Positions 44,560 through 58,437 of a stretch of 64,000 nucleotides of DNA are shown here, in pieces. The translations under genes were made by a program, and so were the position numbers. Each line of letters opens with the position of its first letter. The first letter of the stretch is position 1. The DNA is from Larimichthys crocea (Eukaryota; Chordata; Actinopteri; Sciaenidae), in contig NC_040021.1 in assembly GCF_000972845.2 (NCBI RefSeq), forward strand, positions 13,544,908-13,608,907, read 5' to 3'. The notes beneath the pieces are model-generated. The model had not been told where the DNA came from. It did not search any database and was given only the letters and a program-made list of their open reading frames with translations.

Positions 44560-47500
44560 CCAGCGGTGGTTGTATTTCCTGGTGTGTAGGTGAAGTCTTA
44601 CCGCTACGTTACCGACAGTTTAACGTTGGCGGTTGGTTGCTCGGGTCGTGCTAACGTTACGTTCAAAGACGGTTCAAACGTCCGTCCGAGCTTTAATGCG
44701 GGACGCTTTGTGTGGTTGTTCACTAAGTTAGACAAGTAACTGGTTGTTTTGAAAGCACCAGATTTCATTTTAAAGACGTTTAACAAATTTTTCGTGTGTT
44801 TTTTTGTGTCCCCTTGTGTGTGAAGCTCCTGCAGGAGCAACGCCAAAACACGTTGTTTTAACGTTTGGGATTAGTTTTTCTATGGTTTTGAATGCTGGGA
44901 AGTCCCGACTAAATTTTTCAAACATGGCTATGATATAGTGATGAAATAGACTCAAAAGGGTGGCAGGGGTTGTGTAATAGTGTCACTTAGCAGTAATGTG
45001 GCTTATCTTATTAATAATTCAAAACATAATTTGGTGAGGACCTCGCCCATATCAACTTATCAGAGCCAAAACTGATGTAACTAGTACAATAGCTTCCAGT
45101 CCTGACCAACACCCAGGAAAGATAGTATTTCATTCATGAAGAAAATGAGGCAATTCTTATGTTTTCAGGTACATCTTTGACTCCATAAGTAGCTCAAATG
45201 ATCATTCCTGTTTAATTTGATGAGACTGTTGCACATTTCTGCAGTAGGAGAGTTATTTTTAATGGCTCAAAGTCGACTTCATGCCCCCCCCCAAACAAAT
45301 CTTCACCATCTTGGCTGCACCATGATTTTAAATGTGCCCTACATTTCTCGTCATGTTCTTCTTTTAGTGCTATGTGTACATGCAGTACTTTACATGTGTT
45401 TCCCATGCAGAGCCTGAGAAGTCGTACTTTGGTTGACAGATGGCGAGGGTTCAGCTCGTTCACACACAGGTAGACAGACAGACGGGATCGAGTTTAGATT
45501 GAGTCATTTCTATGATCTCAGCCTAATTCAGTTTTTATTGAATTAAATCAATGTCTGTATGTTGCCACAGTCCTCAAGTTATTTCTATTATACTCGTCAG
45601 CTTTTGAACAAACATTTTCTACCTGCCTTTATCACCATAACTGTCTGCAACTCAGCGTTTGATGTGTGCTGCGACATTACCATGACTCAACAACATTCAG
45701 GCAGAAGCTTAGAGTCAGGCTTAAAGGGTGATTGTTAGTAGCACAGCCCTAATATTAGTCTGTGCCTGTGTGTCTCTGTGGCCAACTCCTCATCACCTTA
45801 ATCAGCACAACTCCACTTTGGTGCCCACCGCCGCGTTGCCTTTGCGCCTCTGGGAGAAAAGACGGTAGGTTAGATAGAAATGGAGGACGTCAGGTCAGGG
45901 ACAGTCATGGATTTGAGTGATGTACAGATTATGGGACTAAAATTAGGTAATTTATCATGCTTTACTGTGTCATAACAATTGCATTGGATTTTTCTCCACG
46001 AAGAGAAGAAGAACTGTTTAACTTTGCATAATCATTTACTCTTGTGACGGGCATAACCCAGACTGTTGATTTAGCATACATACCCAGATGTCACGCTATT
46101 CTCTTGTATTTTGGTGTTTGAATGTCGGACCATCTCTGGATTTGTTTGAAAAAGGGAGGACAAGACTATAAATTTATTGCACAAACCTCTCTGAGGGAAG
46201 AATGCAAGCCCTGTGGAACCGAATAAATTACATAACAGAGTTGTGATCCATCCAGCCACACTGCCTGCAGCTATATTAATGACAGAATGAACTTTAGAGA
46301 TACACACCCAACAATTTTTATGGGGAATTCAGTTTTGCTTTCTTTAGAATTTGTTTTTATGACATACGTTTTCTGGAATTTTTTTTTTCCATTTAAATGT
46401 GTTCCCACCAGAGACAGACAAATCCAGTCCAGCCCGACAACAGCACAGAACCAAGGCTCCAAAAATTACCGTAGTGTTAATCTAACACCTCTCTTTACAA
46501 AGCCTTAGCAGCTATTGAACGTCCCCTGCTTTACAAAGGTATTATTTTCTGTGCTGCCATTGTGCGGTATTGTATCGGGTTACAGGTGTTGAGGTTATTT
46601 AGTAGAGCAGCGCATGAAGACGCACTCGCAGTCAAGCAGAAAGAAAATACACTTCAATATAGCCTTTTATGATACAGCCACCTAGAATAAAGCGTAACCA
46701 GGAAGCGCTCTTGGTTTGGTGAGCTGCGAGCATGTCTGTTTGCTGTAGTGTGCTTTCCTGTCCGACCCCTCTCTCTCTCTCTCTGTGCGTACGGTTTTAT
46801 CTATAATCATCGGGGGCCATGTTCATTCTCAGACTCTCAGGATGTGTAGAACAGTGGCAGCTCTGTCAAACCCACTAATGAGAGAAGCCTTAATTGGTTG
46901 TTCTGGTGGGAGAATCCGCTCATTAGATGTAGCTGGAACAAAGTCAAGTCGCAAGAGCGGGTGCATGATTTTGATTTTCCACTCATATTGCTGCGGTTAG
47001 ATATGTGTATTTCACGAAATGATGTTTTTAAAATGTCTTTGTAGGCACTTGGCATCCCCGATGTTCTAACACTCGGGTGTCAGCACAGTAGTACTAGAAG
47101 TACCTTTTTCAAAGCTGGTGCAGGTGCATTAATAATGAAGAACAGTCCTGCAGACGTCTTGCTTGCAGTGAGATAAACACATTTCTCTGCTTTGTCCTCA
47201 GGGGACAAAAACACTGAATCATGCCTTTCATATTTTGTACCTTTTTTAAAAGTTTTTACATGTTCAATGTAAGGAAAACACCACTCATTTGTGATTTTCT
47301 TTGCTCTCCCACCTTGTCATGGGTTAAGCGGCGAGTTAGAAGATGCACAGGGAGACAAAATCTGAAACCAGAGATGAAGTGACAAAAAGAAGAAAGGAAT
47401 ACAGAGAGGAAGAGAGACTGAGCGAGAGCGACGGAGAGAGTGGACGACATTGCTTAACCATTCGGAAAGGCTATGGGAACATCCCTCTGTGTGTGTGTTT

Positions 47501-48784
47501 GTGTGTGTTTTCATCCTGACCCTGTCGGTCCAACAGGAGCGAAAACACGTCACATCAACTCAGGCACACACACAGATAGCCCTTACGGTCGCACATCGCT
47601 TTGAACGACTAGTGCAGGGTGTGTTTTTAAGAAAAGAAACCTGTACAGGGAGAATAAAGTGTCACAAATGTTTCTTTCTGAACACTAATTAATTATAATG
47701 CCAAGATTTCCTGTTGAATTAGACATTACATTGTTCTCTTCTAGTCTGTCAGAATGCTTTAATGCTTGTAAACCCAAATCACATTCGAAGGCTTTCATCT
47801 CCTCAGTGTTTGTAGCAGCAGTGGGACAGTCAGAACAATTACCAAGGTGGACATGATCTACAGCGTAGCAGTCAGCCGTGACTCGCATGAGTATTATCCT
47901 GCAGCTTCCAGAGCCGCTCGGCCAGCGGGCACCACAGAGCTCAGATTCACGCAGAGAAGATCACAGAGGCATGGATGAATGGAAACTGTAATGCAATGTT
48001 CAGCCTATTAACGCCACAGAGACAGTGAAGGAAGGAAGGGGGGGAGGGAGAGGGATGGAGATGTAGAGGACGTGTGTGATGGAGGGGCCAAAAGTGGGGA
48101 GGGATGTAGGGTGGTTTATCTGGGGAAGCCAAAAAAACATAAAAACTACAAGTGTAGAATAGTGAAAAAAGTTATTTTTAAGATGTGGTGTTATCGTAAT
48201 TGCATTGAATAGAGCAGAGTTCATAGATTAGGAGAGTCATGTTGTTTTGTTAAATAAGAGGGTCTATTAGAGGAGAATAGAAAATCCTCTTGTTGAAGGG
48301 GAGCGTTTTACACCAGAGAGGAGGGAAAAAAGGAGGGCAAACTGCCTTCCCCAGCAAGTGTCCGGCTCTGAAAGAAGCGATAGAATAAAAAACAGAGAGA
48401 GAGCGTGGGCCTGTGGCTTTGGCAGGACTCCAAACATAGTTAAAAACAGATTAATCAGCATAGGGTCACATTCTCACACAGAGAGGCTGAACAGAGCATG
48501 GCAGGACGGGGCGGGGCCTTCATCGTTTTTTAAAAGGCCACATTTTAGAGGGGCAACAAGAGGAAATGTTGGGACTGAGGTTTATATGGACAGAAAGATT
48601 AACAACAATTCTGTTCTGTGAGCTGAACATTGTTCACAGCGTGCTGACAAAACATCAATGCAAAGGTTTGGAAAGATGGTTTCTTCCCATGCGAGTAGGT
48701 TTTTCTTAGCGATCGGGATCCTTAATCATCTCAATCTATTTGACCAAGAAGATAAAAGCTCAATGAAAGGCAAAAGAAAGGTTT

Positions 48785-49130
48785 CTATTAATCTTCAGGT
48801 GATTTCAAAATCATTTTGTCTGTGAAAAATGCCCAAAGAGGTAGAAGTATTTCTATAATTACTTACATCTAACCAACACTCCGAAGCCCAAATACATTCA
48901 GATATAACAAGAAAAGATCTTTATATTTAAGAAGCTAAAACAAGCACATCTATGTTTGGATGATTCATGACAATCAATTTGGAAAGGATGGCATGTTTCA
49001 CATCTGTGTTTTACGTTTATGTGGCGTCTTTCAGCTGCTATCTGGAAAAAACAAAAGATTTTCTTAATTCTATTAGTCCTCCGCCGATTGATTGATGGAT
49101 TCGCTAATTCGTCATTTAATTAATTTAACC
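48785..49130 (-). mobile_element. Dispersed teleost repeat (ATTAATCG/GTTGCAGCCC family), copy 3
   Basis: In reverse orientation: aaaaatgcccaaagaggtag, cgaagcccaaatacattcag, aagaagctaaaacaagc and, at the end, a run resembling cgccgattgattgatgg. A diverged copy of the element at 34348-34700. Confidence 0.55.
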
Positions 49131-50805
49131 ATACTTCATTCACTGTGTGTCGAAACCATTCATTCATTCAGGCTGTCAAAAAAAAAAAGTCTGGGAAGGG
49201 CTCGAGGGGAGAAGAGGAGGGAGCACGGAGGAGGTGGGATACCAGCGCAGTGTGATTAAAGAGGATGGGATGAGGGGAGGAAAAGGAAGTGAGAGGAGAG
49301 AGAGAGAGGGGTGACTGGGGCAAGAGGGAGTGCAAACCAGCTAACTGGTTTCATTAGTAGTCTTTGAGAAGCTCTGGAGTTTGTAAAACATTTTGGGGAA
49401 TCCAGTGAGCTCTGTGTTTGTGTGTGAGGAGGAGACAGAAAGCAGTGTCAACAGACTCTTTCCCACAGGTCAGAAATATACAAGGGGAGGTCCAGGGGGG
49501 ACACAGACATCTTTGTAGTATTTCTGATATGACAGGCAGAATATGGACGGCAGATCCCAGGGACACATTTCAGACAGAAACCCACCATGAGAATACCTAA
49601 AACAGAGTGTGGGACTTTGCTTCTCTATTCACCCTGCCATGGTATATCTTATGTGTGGGGGAAAAAGGTCAGAAAGAGTGTGTGAGTTTTCTTTATGATC
49701 AGTCAGAGAGAGATAAAAACATGATCGTACGGATGTTTTGCACTCGAGGCATGTCCTGTTGTCACGTCGTCTGCTATGTCTTCATAAGAGAAACACGAGA
49801 TAACGAGAGGTATGTGTGACTAAAAATGAGAATTGAAGATAGAGACAGAGATGGGAGATTACCCGAGCGAAACGGGAGACCAGTTTGAAGTCGTCCCCTT
49901 ACCACACTTCCTGTTTCCTGGTTAGGGGTCGGAGGTCGTTGGTCTGGGATTAACTGATACCAGACGCCTAAATAATCTGTCTGGTCATGTCAGTGACCCG
50001 ATGCCCAAGAAGAGCCCGTCATTATTTCACATAATGACGTGGGACTCCACTGTGTGTGTGTCCGGACTTTAGAGGCAACACGTCCTCATGGTAATTGAGA
50101 AAACAGGATGATGTTCTGAAAATGAGGACATCTGATGGTGTTCACAGGGGGAATGTCTAATTTTAGAGTCAGGGGTGAAGGGTAGTAGTTAGAAAATGAA
50201 TGAGCTGTGAGTTGGTGTATGTGTGAGTGCTTTAAGTGCGATGATGCTCATTACAATGCGTTACATTTACTGCTACAACTATTTATAGAGCTATAGAAGA
50301 TTGAAGATCACTCAACTTGTGTGTGTGGATGGGATGCTCAGATTGATTTTCTGACAATCATTATTGGTCAAAATCTGCAATCTGAGGATTGCGATTGACG
50401 CGTTTGAGGCGCAGATTGCAAATATCAATTGATGACAGACATTGTGTTTGTTTACGAGCTGATCTTGACCTCTCTAATATGGCAGTCATAAACCGATTAT
50501 GGTTCTTCCTGTCAAGATAGCAGCAGAAATAGCCAAAACACAGATTTCATATCATATCGTGTCTAGCTTTAGTGGATCATAACATATTAGATATGGAATT
50601 ATTCTGCAGATGCTTCCATTCAGACTGAATATTTATACTGCAGCAGCCGAAAGCTGATCACTATAAAGCCACGCTGCGTGAATTTTATTTAAGGAGCAAC
50701 AAGGAGAGATGGTGATGCCTCAGAATTCTCAATAAACAATCCAATTTTGGTGATTTGATGAACAAAACTTTGGCCAAATTTTAACGACTTTTTACCCACA
50801 TTGTT

Positions 50806-51066
50806 AAAAAAACTATTTATATAGCACCTTTAAAAAAAACAAGAGTTTTACAAAGTGCTTTACAGAGCAGTAGAGCCAACAAATTGACAGAATCAAAGAA
50901 AATAAAATAAATGATAAAGATAAAAATAGACGACATCACAAAAAGGCCAGTCTATAAAAGAGTTTTAAGAAGTGATTTAAAAGAATCCACTGATTCAGCG
51001 AGCCTTATCTCCTCGGGCAGGTCGTTCCAAAAGGGTGTTATCTTATCGTCTTCCATTTGGCTTTCC
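50806..51066 (+). mobile_element. Dispersed teleost repeat (tttatatagcacctttaaaa family)
   Basis: Starts ctatttatatagcacctttaa, continues acaaagtgctttacagagcag and agttttaagaagtgatttaaa, and ends atctcctcgggcaggtcgtt ccaaa. These blocks are typical of a widespread fish repeat; the parent class is not asserted here. Confidence 0.65.
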
Positions 51067-52423
51067 CAGCTGCTATAATAAATAGCAAAAAATGATTCTT
51101 ATCGGCCAATACTGAGGAAGATGATTGGAATCAGCTGCAATGAACGTGATCCATCCAGGCATCCGTACTTGTTTACCCATGTTATGACTGCGTGCGAACA
51201 GATTCAAAAGCGCTCATCTATTCTAATCGACACTTGTTGGTCCACATATAGCTACTTTGCCGGAGGGAAGGATGTGCATCAACCTGCCAAATTACATATC
51301 CATAAGCCCTGATGCACATGAAGTCATTTGTTTTGCCAAAGCACCTGTCGTTACCACCCTCTATGGGATGGACGTCGCTATAGTAACGCCACACCCACTA
51401 CTCCCGGGAGGAGAGTCCACGCTGGGCTTTCGGTTTCAAGGCGAGTTTCGTCGCTCGCTCTTTCTCGCCTTACAGGAGACGCCTTCTGTCTTCCTCTCTC
51501 ACACACACAGAGGCAACTGTATCTCCTCTTCTGTGCACCCGTGTGACCCACCCATACTTTCGCTCTTTGCGTCTCTCTCACACACACACACAGTCACATA
51601 GACAGGGTACTCGCGCCTGACTGCTTTAATCGCTGAATAGGGGAGTTTAGCAGCTAACAATAGTAGTTATGAGCCGACCCATTATTCTCACACACACGTA
51701 GAGAAAGAGAGGCTACAGCAGGCAACAGCCAACAAACGTAAAGTAAAATGGCAACACAGTGTATTAGCAAAACATAGCACCCATAAATCATCATTAAATC
51801 AGTGCTTAGTAGTGAAGGACATGCTATTACAGTTTAATGAGGCAGAACCTGCGTGTATTATTACATAGTCATAGCAGCCGTATAGAGTGTATTGGTGTTG
51901 TTGAATGTTTTTATTGCCATATAGTTTTGCAGCTGACAATAGCAGTTATGAGCTGACGGTAATGATACGGTAACAGAAGTAATGACACAGTGTCGGTCAT
52001 TTAAACACACGCTACGAGCTGACCATTCATTTGCCAAGCTGCAACCGAAGACGGCAAAGAGACACGAGGGGGAGTTTGTGTCAACGCGCGTACACGCGAG
52101 GGGAAGTGAGGTGTCGATAACGAGACGACGTGCAGAGATTGGGAGAGTAAGACGGAGGGATGAATGGATAGACAGACAGACAGACAGACAGGCAGACACA
52201 CATACACAGGGATTATCCTCTGTGTAATCCTCAGTTTGAGGGTCAGAGTGCAGTGTAAAGAGGGAAGCATGTTCCGAATTTTCACACCAGTAAGTCCGTG
52301 TGTGTGTGAATGTGTGTGTCTGTTTGTGTGATTGACAACAAAAACAGGGAGCTAGTGTGTCTGTTAGTGATTTTGTGAGTTGTGTTTATATGTTTTAAAA
52401 TCTCTTTACGTGCGTATGAATTG

Positions 52424-52460
52424 TGTGTGTGTGTGTGTGCGTGTGTGTGTGTGTGTGACA
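52424..52460. repeat. (TG)n microsatellite
   Basis: About 18 TG units with one CG step; further TG-rich sequence runs on to 52551. Confidence 0.93.
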
Positions 52461-54289
52461 GATGGACAGATCGTACAAGAGAACAGCACAGATTAGGATT
52501 CTGCACTGTGTGTGAGTGTGTGTGTGTGTTTGGTCCTGTGTGTGTGTGTGGTTATTTCAAAACCAAACTGGGGCTCGGTTAACTGTCAGCTGTTGGGCTG
52601 TGGTGGAATAATTCGAAAAGCTGTTGGCTTGTCGTGTTCTGGGATGTCCCAGTGCGATCTGCTCTGGTCGGATTTTTAATTCATCAGTCTTAGCTGTACG
52701 ATGGCCAATCAAATTCAGATTCTTAGCTCATTGGAAACCATTTGCACTTGGTGTACACCGGCTGCCAGAAACAACCATTGTAGCTCAACAATGAAGTGAA
52801 TTGTGGAGCGACCCCAAACAGAAACGCGTGGGGTCACTCCACACACACACCTGAATAAGATGTGTAATGTTATGATAGAATAACACCTGTTACCACCTCC
52901 ACACTCTGCCTGATTCCACTCTGCTGTATCACTGCCCACATCTCGGAGCTTATCAAGGGATTCAGAGGTTTGTGTTTCTCTCATAAAAAAAAAACGCCAA
53001 CCCAACTAGAGCTTTTACAGGAGGGACCGAGGTTGGAAATTATATCTACTGTAACTGCGCCAGAGCCGGAATGTAAACTGGAATGTAAAATGTCTTTGCT
53101 GTTGAATAATTGCCTCGATGGAGGATGGAGGAGTTACAGGAGTCAAGAGGCTTGGTTAGACGGTTGTTTTTCTTGAAATTCACAAGAAAATAGCTCGGCA
53201 CGGAACAAGCGCTATTTACTAGCGCAGTGTGGTGTTGAGAGGAAATGACACAGAGCAGATGGATACCAGCATCATTGGTATCATTTATAGGGCTGCTGAA
53301 AGCCAAGCGCTCTTCTCCAGTGGGTGCGGTACATCAACAAGGATGCGAGGAGGGAGGGGAGAGCGGTCCCTGAAGGTCCAGCGTGTAATACGCCGCGGTT
53401 CGAAACTGGTTTATGCACGGCAATAATCTCCATTGTCACTTCTACGCTCGTCCACTAATCTGTATTTTTGCTGCGGTAATCTCTTGTCTCCATGGGGATT
53501 TATGGTTGTAGTCCATGAATGTCGTTGTCACGGAAACTAGTTCCTCCCCTTTATGCCCACCCTGGTCTGCCTCCTCAGAGTGGGGTAGGCGTGCCTGTGT
53601 ATGTTTTTGTCTTTTTATTTTTTTATTAGACTCAGAGAGTAGTCACATTTGCTTCATCATAAATGTTAAAAATCACCAAAGCCACTGAGTGAACTTCTAT
53701 TTCTCGACTCTTACACCCACCCCTGCGCCTGCCTCTCGTAAAAGTGTTATCTCCCGGCCACAGGCCAGGTCAGCGAGTTGTTGCTATGACGACTACCTCT
53801 TAAATCCAGACAGACAGCAATAAAGTTGTAAGTGGCGGAGCTGCTGTGTTTGGATTCATGTGTGGAAATGGGGATCAAGTCTGGTCAGTAAAAGTTTATA
53901 TAAAACATAAGCACTGCTCTCACCACAGGGAGTTTTAGCCAAAATAGAAGAATATGAGGGGCGGAGCTTCTTCTCTGTGTGTTATTGTCTCTGTTTACTT
54001 TTGTTTTCTTTCCTCAGGATGTGATGTGTAATTACAAAACATCGCAGGCCAACAACGTGAAGTAATGGTTCAGTGAGATTCTTTGAGTGAGCTAGTTCCT
54101 GTTAGTAATCTGTGACAGTAAGCTCGCCTCTCTCCTTTCTCCTCCATCCATATTTTCTCCATCTCGTTCTTCTTCTAACCTATCGCCATTGCACCATCTA
54201 CACCCTCCCTCACCACACACGCACAGCCCCAGCCCCCCTCTCGTTTTTTCTGCCCTTGTTTCTCTGAGCGATAGTCTCAAGGGGAGCAG

Positions 54290-54504
54290 GCGCAGTGCTC
54301 CGAGGGAGAGAGAGGAGAGGATGGAGGAGAGAAGATGGCAATGACAGTTTTGTAGGGCAAGCGTTTGCCAAGAGGTGGAGAACGAAAGTGAACAAAAGAA
54401 AGACAAACGTGAGGATACAAGCAAAAAAAACGAAAGTGAGAGCTAAGAAGTGAAAGGAAAGGAGTTACGGGGGGGGAAAGAAAGAGCAACTGCAGCAGCG
54501 AGAG
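54290..54504 (+). promoter_or_regulatory. Candidate alternative noncoding first exon of epb41l2
   Basis: A purine-rich segment ending at a consensus donor, cagcgagag|gtaagt (exon edge 54504). 3.7 kb upstream of the start-codon exon and in the same orientation. The 5' limit is unknown and no core promoter element is clear. Protein 4.1 genes are known for alternative 5' exons, which makes this plausible. Confidence 0.35.
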
Positions 54505-56417
54505 GTAAGTCCATAAGTTGTGTGCATCGGTTCATTCAACCGTTCATCTGGAAAACCGAAACCAGCACGACAGGTGTTGGAAGGATGGATTTAGTGTCAT
54601 GTGTAGTATGGCAATAAAGCCTGAAGGAGGTGTTTACTTAAATGTCTCTATAATCCTACTATAAGTTCATTTTTGATCTTTGCTGTGACAGTCAGCGGGA
54701 AAACATATAAAATACTGACGCTGCTATCGACAGAAAGTCAAATATGTCAGCGCTTAGATAATAAGATGAGGGAATAAGTTGAGATATGTTGTGAGTGTTA
54801 GAAACAGATGAATCAGGGGAAAAAAAACCTTTCATAACCACGTGCACAAAGACAGAAACACCTTGTCTGATTCAAATGGCAGGACGAGCTGCAGGTCTGA
54901 CTTTGTTGAAGCTTTCATCTTGTTTATTCGTACAACTGGGTTACCTCAGTGCCGCTGATGAAATGGAATAGTCAGATAAAACGTCCCAGCGGCACAAATC
55001 TGGATTCTGAATTCAAGGCGAGATGCTTTCTTGATGAAATAACGCATAACATCTGACAACAGTTTAAATCCTTTCATGCAGGAGATGAGTCTATGACGCA
55101 GGTCTGCTAAAAGAAACCCGTGTTTGACCTCATTCATATGAAACCATGGTAGCTCAGTCATATACAAGCATACTTTACTGTGATGACTGCTAACGTCGTA
55201 ACATTAAGTCCCATACAGATGCTTTTACTGCCATAAACCAGTCAACGTGTGTGTATGTGTAGGAGGAAGCTGTAATAATGTCACTGCTATTGTTTATATA
55301 GACTGTGGGAAGACGAGAGACAGAGGAGGGGTTTAGGGGGAGATAATGCGGGGGGACGATTGGAGGGGGATTGAAAGGGGGCCCGGACGGAAGGGATCGG
55401 GATGAGTGCAGAGATTTAGTGAAAAAGAGAAAAGAGGCACCCCAGGCTGGAGCGTTAGAAGAGAAAGATGGATAGAAAGAGACGGAGAGTGAAGAGAGGA
55501 TGAGTTAGAAAGCTGTGAGAGAGGTAGAACAAGGTTCTCGGTGTTAAACCAGTCATTGAGAAAAAGGGGGCCGGTTTAAAGCAGGCCTGAGTGGCCATGA
55601 CGAACATCTTGCAAAAAAAAAAGAAAAAGCTGCACCCTGATGCCAACTCACACAAACACACACACACAGACATAACACTGCTGGCTAGTCCATTGAGAAA
55701 CACGGCAGCTTAGAGGAGTGGGAACTGCAGTTTTGATGACTCTACTCTAGAGTTGCAAGAATGAAGGAGTATAATGGGCAGATCCTCATGCACAGGGACA
55801 AAAATATGCTCATGTTGAAATCAAATGAATCTCGATCTTGGACCTGCACAGCTACACTTTGGTTCCATACTGCTTCACCTGTCACAGGTCCGTCTAATGA
55901 CGCTGACCGTGCGTGTCAGTCAGCGAGAAACTGAAACAGCTTCTTCCTGCTTTGAAAACAGTGAAACCATGAACATGTGGTCGTTTACATAGAAGATGCA
56001 GCGAGCAAAGGCGGCGCAAACTAAGACTAAGAATGACCACACTGATGAACCTGCTAGAGCATAAATTCCTGTTGTTACTGTTTGCTATATTGAATAGTGA
56101 GCAGAGATATGGAGAGTTTTTTTAATGATTGTTTTGTAAATGAAGTGAAACAGGTGAATCTGTTGCCTAATGTAGAATGATGGACAGTTGACCAAAGAGT
56201 ACAGTGGGAAGTGATGAGTGTTGAAAAGAGCACCGGTGACAAATGGCAGTATGGTAGATGACTTCGTTTATTGAAGATTATTAGATACTCGCCTGTAGAT
56301 TAAGTCGCACTAACCATTAATACTAACCACAGTCGGTGCTGTTAATTACCAAGTCTTTTTGCCAAGACTGACGAGCATCATCAGTATTTAACATGCTCAC
56401 TAACATGTCGACGTTCA

Positions 56418-56655
56418 GCAGGTATAATTTTTACTCTGTTCATCATCTCAGACAGCACTTTAACCTACATACAAATGCTATTAGTTGCGCAGGTGTTTGT
56501 CATTATGGCGCTAGATGAAAAGTTAGGGATCACAAAGAGTCGCTGTGTTGTGATTCATCCTCAAGGTGACACGAATGTCAGTACAAACGTTAGTCTGGAC
56601 CAAGGTGTTGGACTGAAGCATCAACAAGCAGACATTATAGCGTGGCTAAAAACTA
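56418..56655 (+). mobile_element. Dispersed teleost repeat (GCGCTAGATGAAAAG...GTGGCTAAAA family), copy 2
   Basis: Family blocks in order: ttactctgttcatcatctc, tgcgcaggtgtttgtcat, ggcgctagatgaaaagttag then ggatcaca, attcatcctcaaggtgacac and agcgtggctaaaaa. The parent element also gave 27112-27402. Confidence 0.7.
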
Positions 56656-56826
56656 TATTGGTGACCTGATTTTAAAGATTTACATCTTTAATAGTAACCA
56701 CTGGGTTTGAGCCGGAGTGCTTTTTGCTGTGTAATGTCACTGTGATTCCATCGTCATGCAACATGAGTCAGTTTTTGTATTTCATCTCCTTCTCTGCACA
56801 AACGCATACAGCGTTGCTTCTCTGAC

Positions 56827-56828
<2 letters not shown>

Positions 56829-56884
<56 letters not shown>
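56829..56884. repeat. (CA)28 microsatellite
   Basis: Uninterrupted CA run of about 56 bp. Confidence 0.97.
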
Positions 56885-56886
<2 letters not shown>

Positions 56887-56999
56887 CCATCCCTCTTCTC
56901 TGCACTCCTCCCCTCCCTACCTCATTAGCCGATCATGCGTAAGGAGACCTGTTCTATTTTTATTTCCGCCCCCTCCCAACACTGCTGCACTGTGGACGT

Positions 57000-57035
57000 G
57001 TGTGTGTGTGTGTGTGTGTGCGTGTGCATGCGTGT
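57000..57035. repeat. (TG)n microsatellite
   Basis: Ten TG units passing into CG/TG steps; further (TG)n tracts lie at 57486-57508 and 57576-57592. Confidence 0.93.
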
Positions 57036-58204
57036 ATGCGTGTGTTCTCTCTTATTGAAGGTGGCAGGGCAGAAGAGAGAAAGTCAGAGGACTGGTAAGA
57101 TGGCCAGAAAGTAAAATGCAGACGACGTAATAAGTAATAGAATGAGAGGGAAGGGGGGCTGGGTGTGAGGAGAAGGCGGCTGAGAAAGATTCAGAACAAA
57201 TGAAAGGACAGTGACTTCATAGTGTATGAATCATTCGTAACCCTTAGCCCGAAGCTCCGATTGTGTGCGAACATGCAGACACACACAGACCAATCTGTGT
57301 GTGTGCAGGCAGGTAGAGACTACATTGGGTAGTGGGTGGATTTGCATATTCTGACCTCGATTTCCCCTCGAGACCAAAGTCACGGTCATCCAGTGTTATC
57401 AATTTAATGTCATGCTGGATAACAGTCTGTTGCTGTGATGGGGTGTGTGTGGACAGCGCTGCCAAAGATATTTGGGTTGAAGAGTGTGTGTGTGTGTGTG
57501 TGTGTGTGGATCACAGCTGCAGGGTAAAACCAATGACTCAGATGTTAAGACTTGAGTAATTTCGTCTCTTTCGCTGTGTGTGTGTGTGTGTGTGCTCGTG
57601 GGTGTGCGCACGAATGTGTGCAACTCCTTATAACCAGCTGTTGACCTAGATGAAACTCGTCATGTGACATAATGACATCCTAAACTCTTGTGTTTTCATG
57701 TAGCTGTGTGTGTAAAAAAGAGAGCTAATGTTTTAATCAGCCATGAGCTCATGCGCTTACAGCTGTGAGCCGCTGACTTATATAAGCTTAACATGTTTGA
57801 TTTTGGTGTTGCATTACACGATGTGATTACCTAACAGCTTCATGATTCCAGAGGTATTTTTCTTTCTTCGTACACTCATTATAAAGGGAAACATTGATTA
57901 TTCTCAAAGAAAAAACGTCGGACCATGTGGCTCATTTATAAAAGATACTTCTGCATGCCATGAAAAATGTATACTCGTGCCAAATTCTGTGCGGTCTGAT
58001 TTTTCTCTGTGAGATACCAGCAGCCAAAACAACCCGAATGCCACAAAATATCATTTTAATTCCTTTTTTCTTTCTTCAGGATGAGGAGCCAATGAAATAA
58101 ACCTTAAAAATTGTGTATCTTGTAAAGCAAATAAAAAATATGTCATCTCTTAAAATTGAAATAAATTATAATGTTTTCCATCGCTCTCCTTTCCCGCTCT
58201 GCAG

Positions 58205-58437
58205 GTTGACGTGTCACCATGACAACAGAGGTGGGCTCTGAGACAGAGGTGAAGGAGAAAGCCGAGGAGTCAGCCGCTCAGCCCGACCAGTCAGAGAAGG
58301 CCGCGGAAGAAAACGCGGAAGTAGCGAACGCCGAGGGAGAGGAGAAGGATAAAGAGAAGGAGAAGGACGGGAAAGAGGGAAAAGGAATCGCTCGATACCT
58401 GCCAACATGGCTTAAGAAGCAGAAGTCTCAGAGTCAG
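58205..58437 (+). CDS. epb41l2: epb41l2 start-codon exon
   Basis: Acceptor cgctctgcag|GTTGACG; 14 noncoding bases; ATG at 58219 (cacc ATG A, good Kozak). 73 codons: MTTEVGSETEVKEKAEES, an E/K-rich run, then GIARYLPTWLKKQKSQSQ. Phase-0 donor gagtcag|gtaaaa. Confidence 0.93.

Larger units (their letters stand above)
44133..58204. other. epb41l2 5' UTR intron(s)
   Basis: About 14 kb between the putative first exon and the start-codon exon. It holds the repeats listed separately, a candidate alternative first exon ending at 54504, and two possible small noncoding exons at 45411-45469 and 45806-45864. No other gene is recognised on either strand. Confidence 0.5.
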
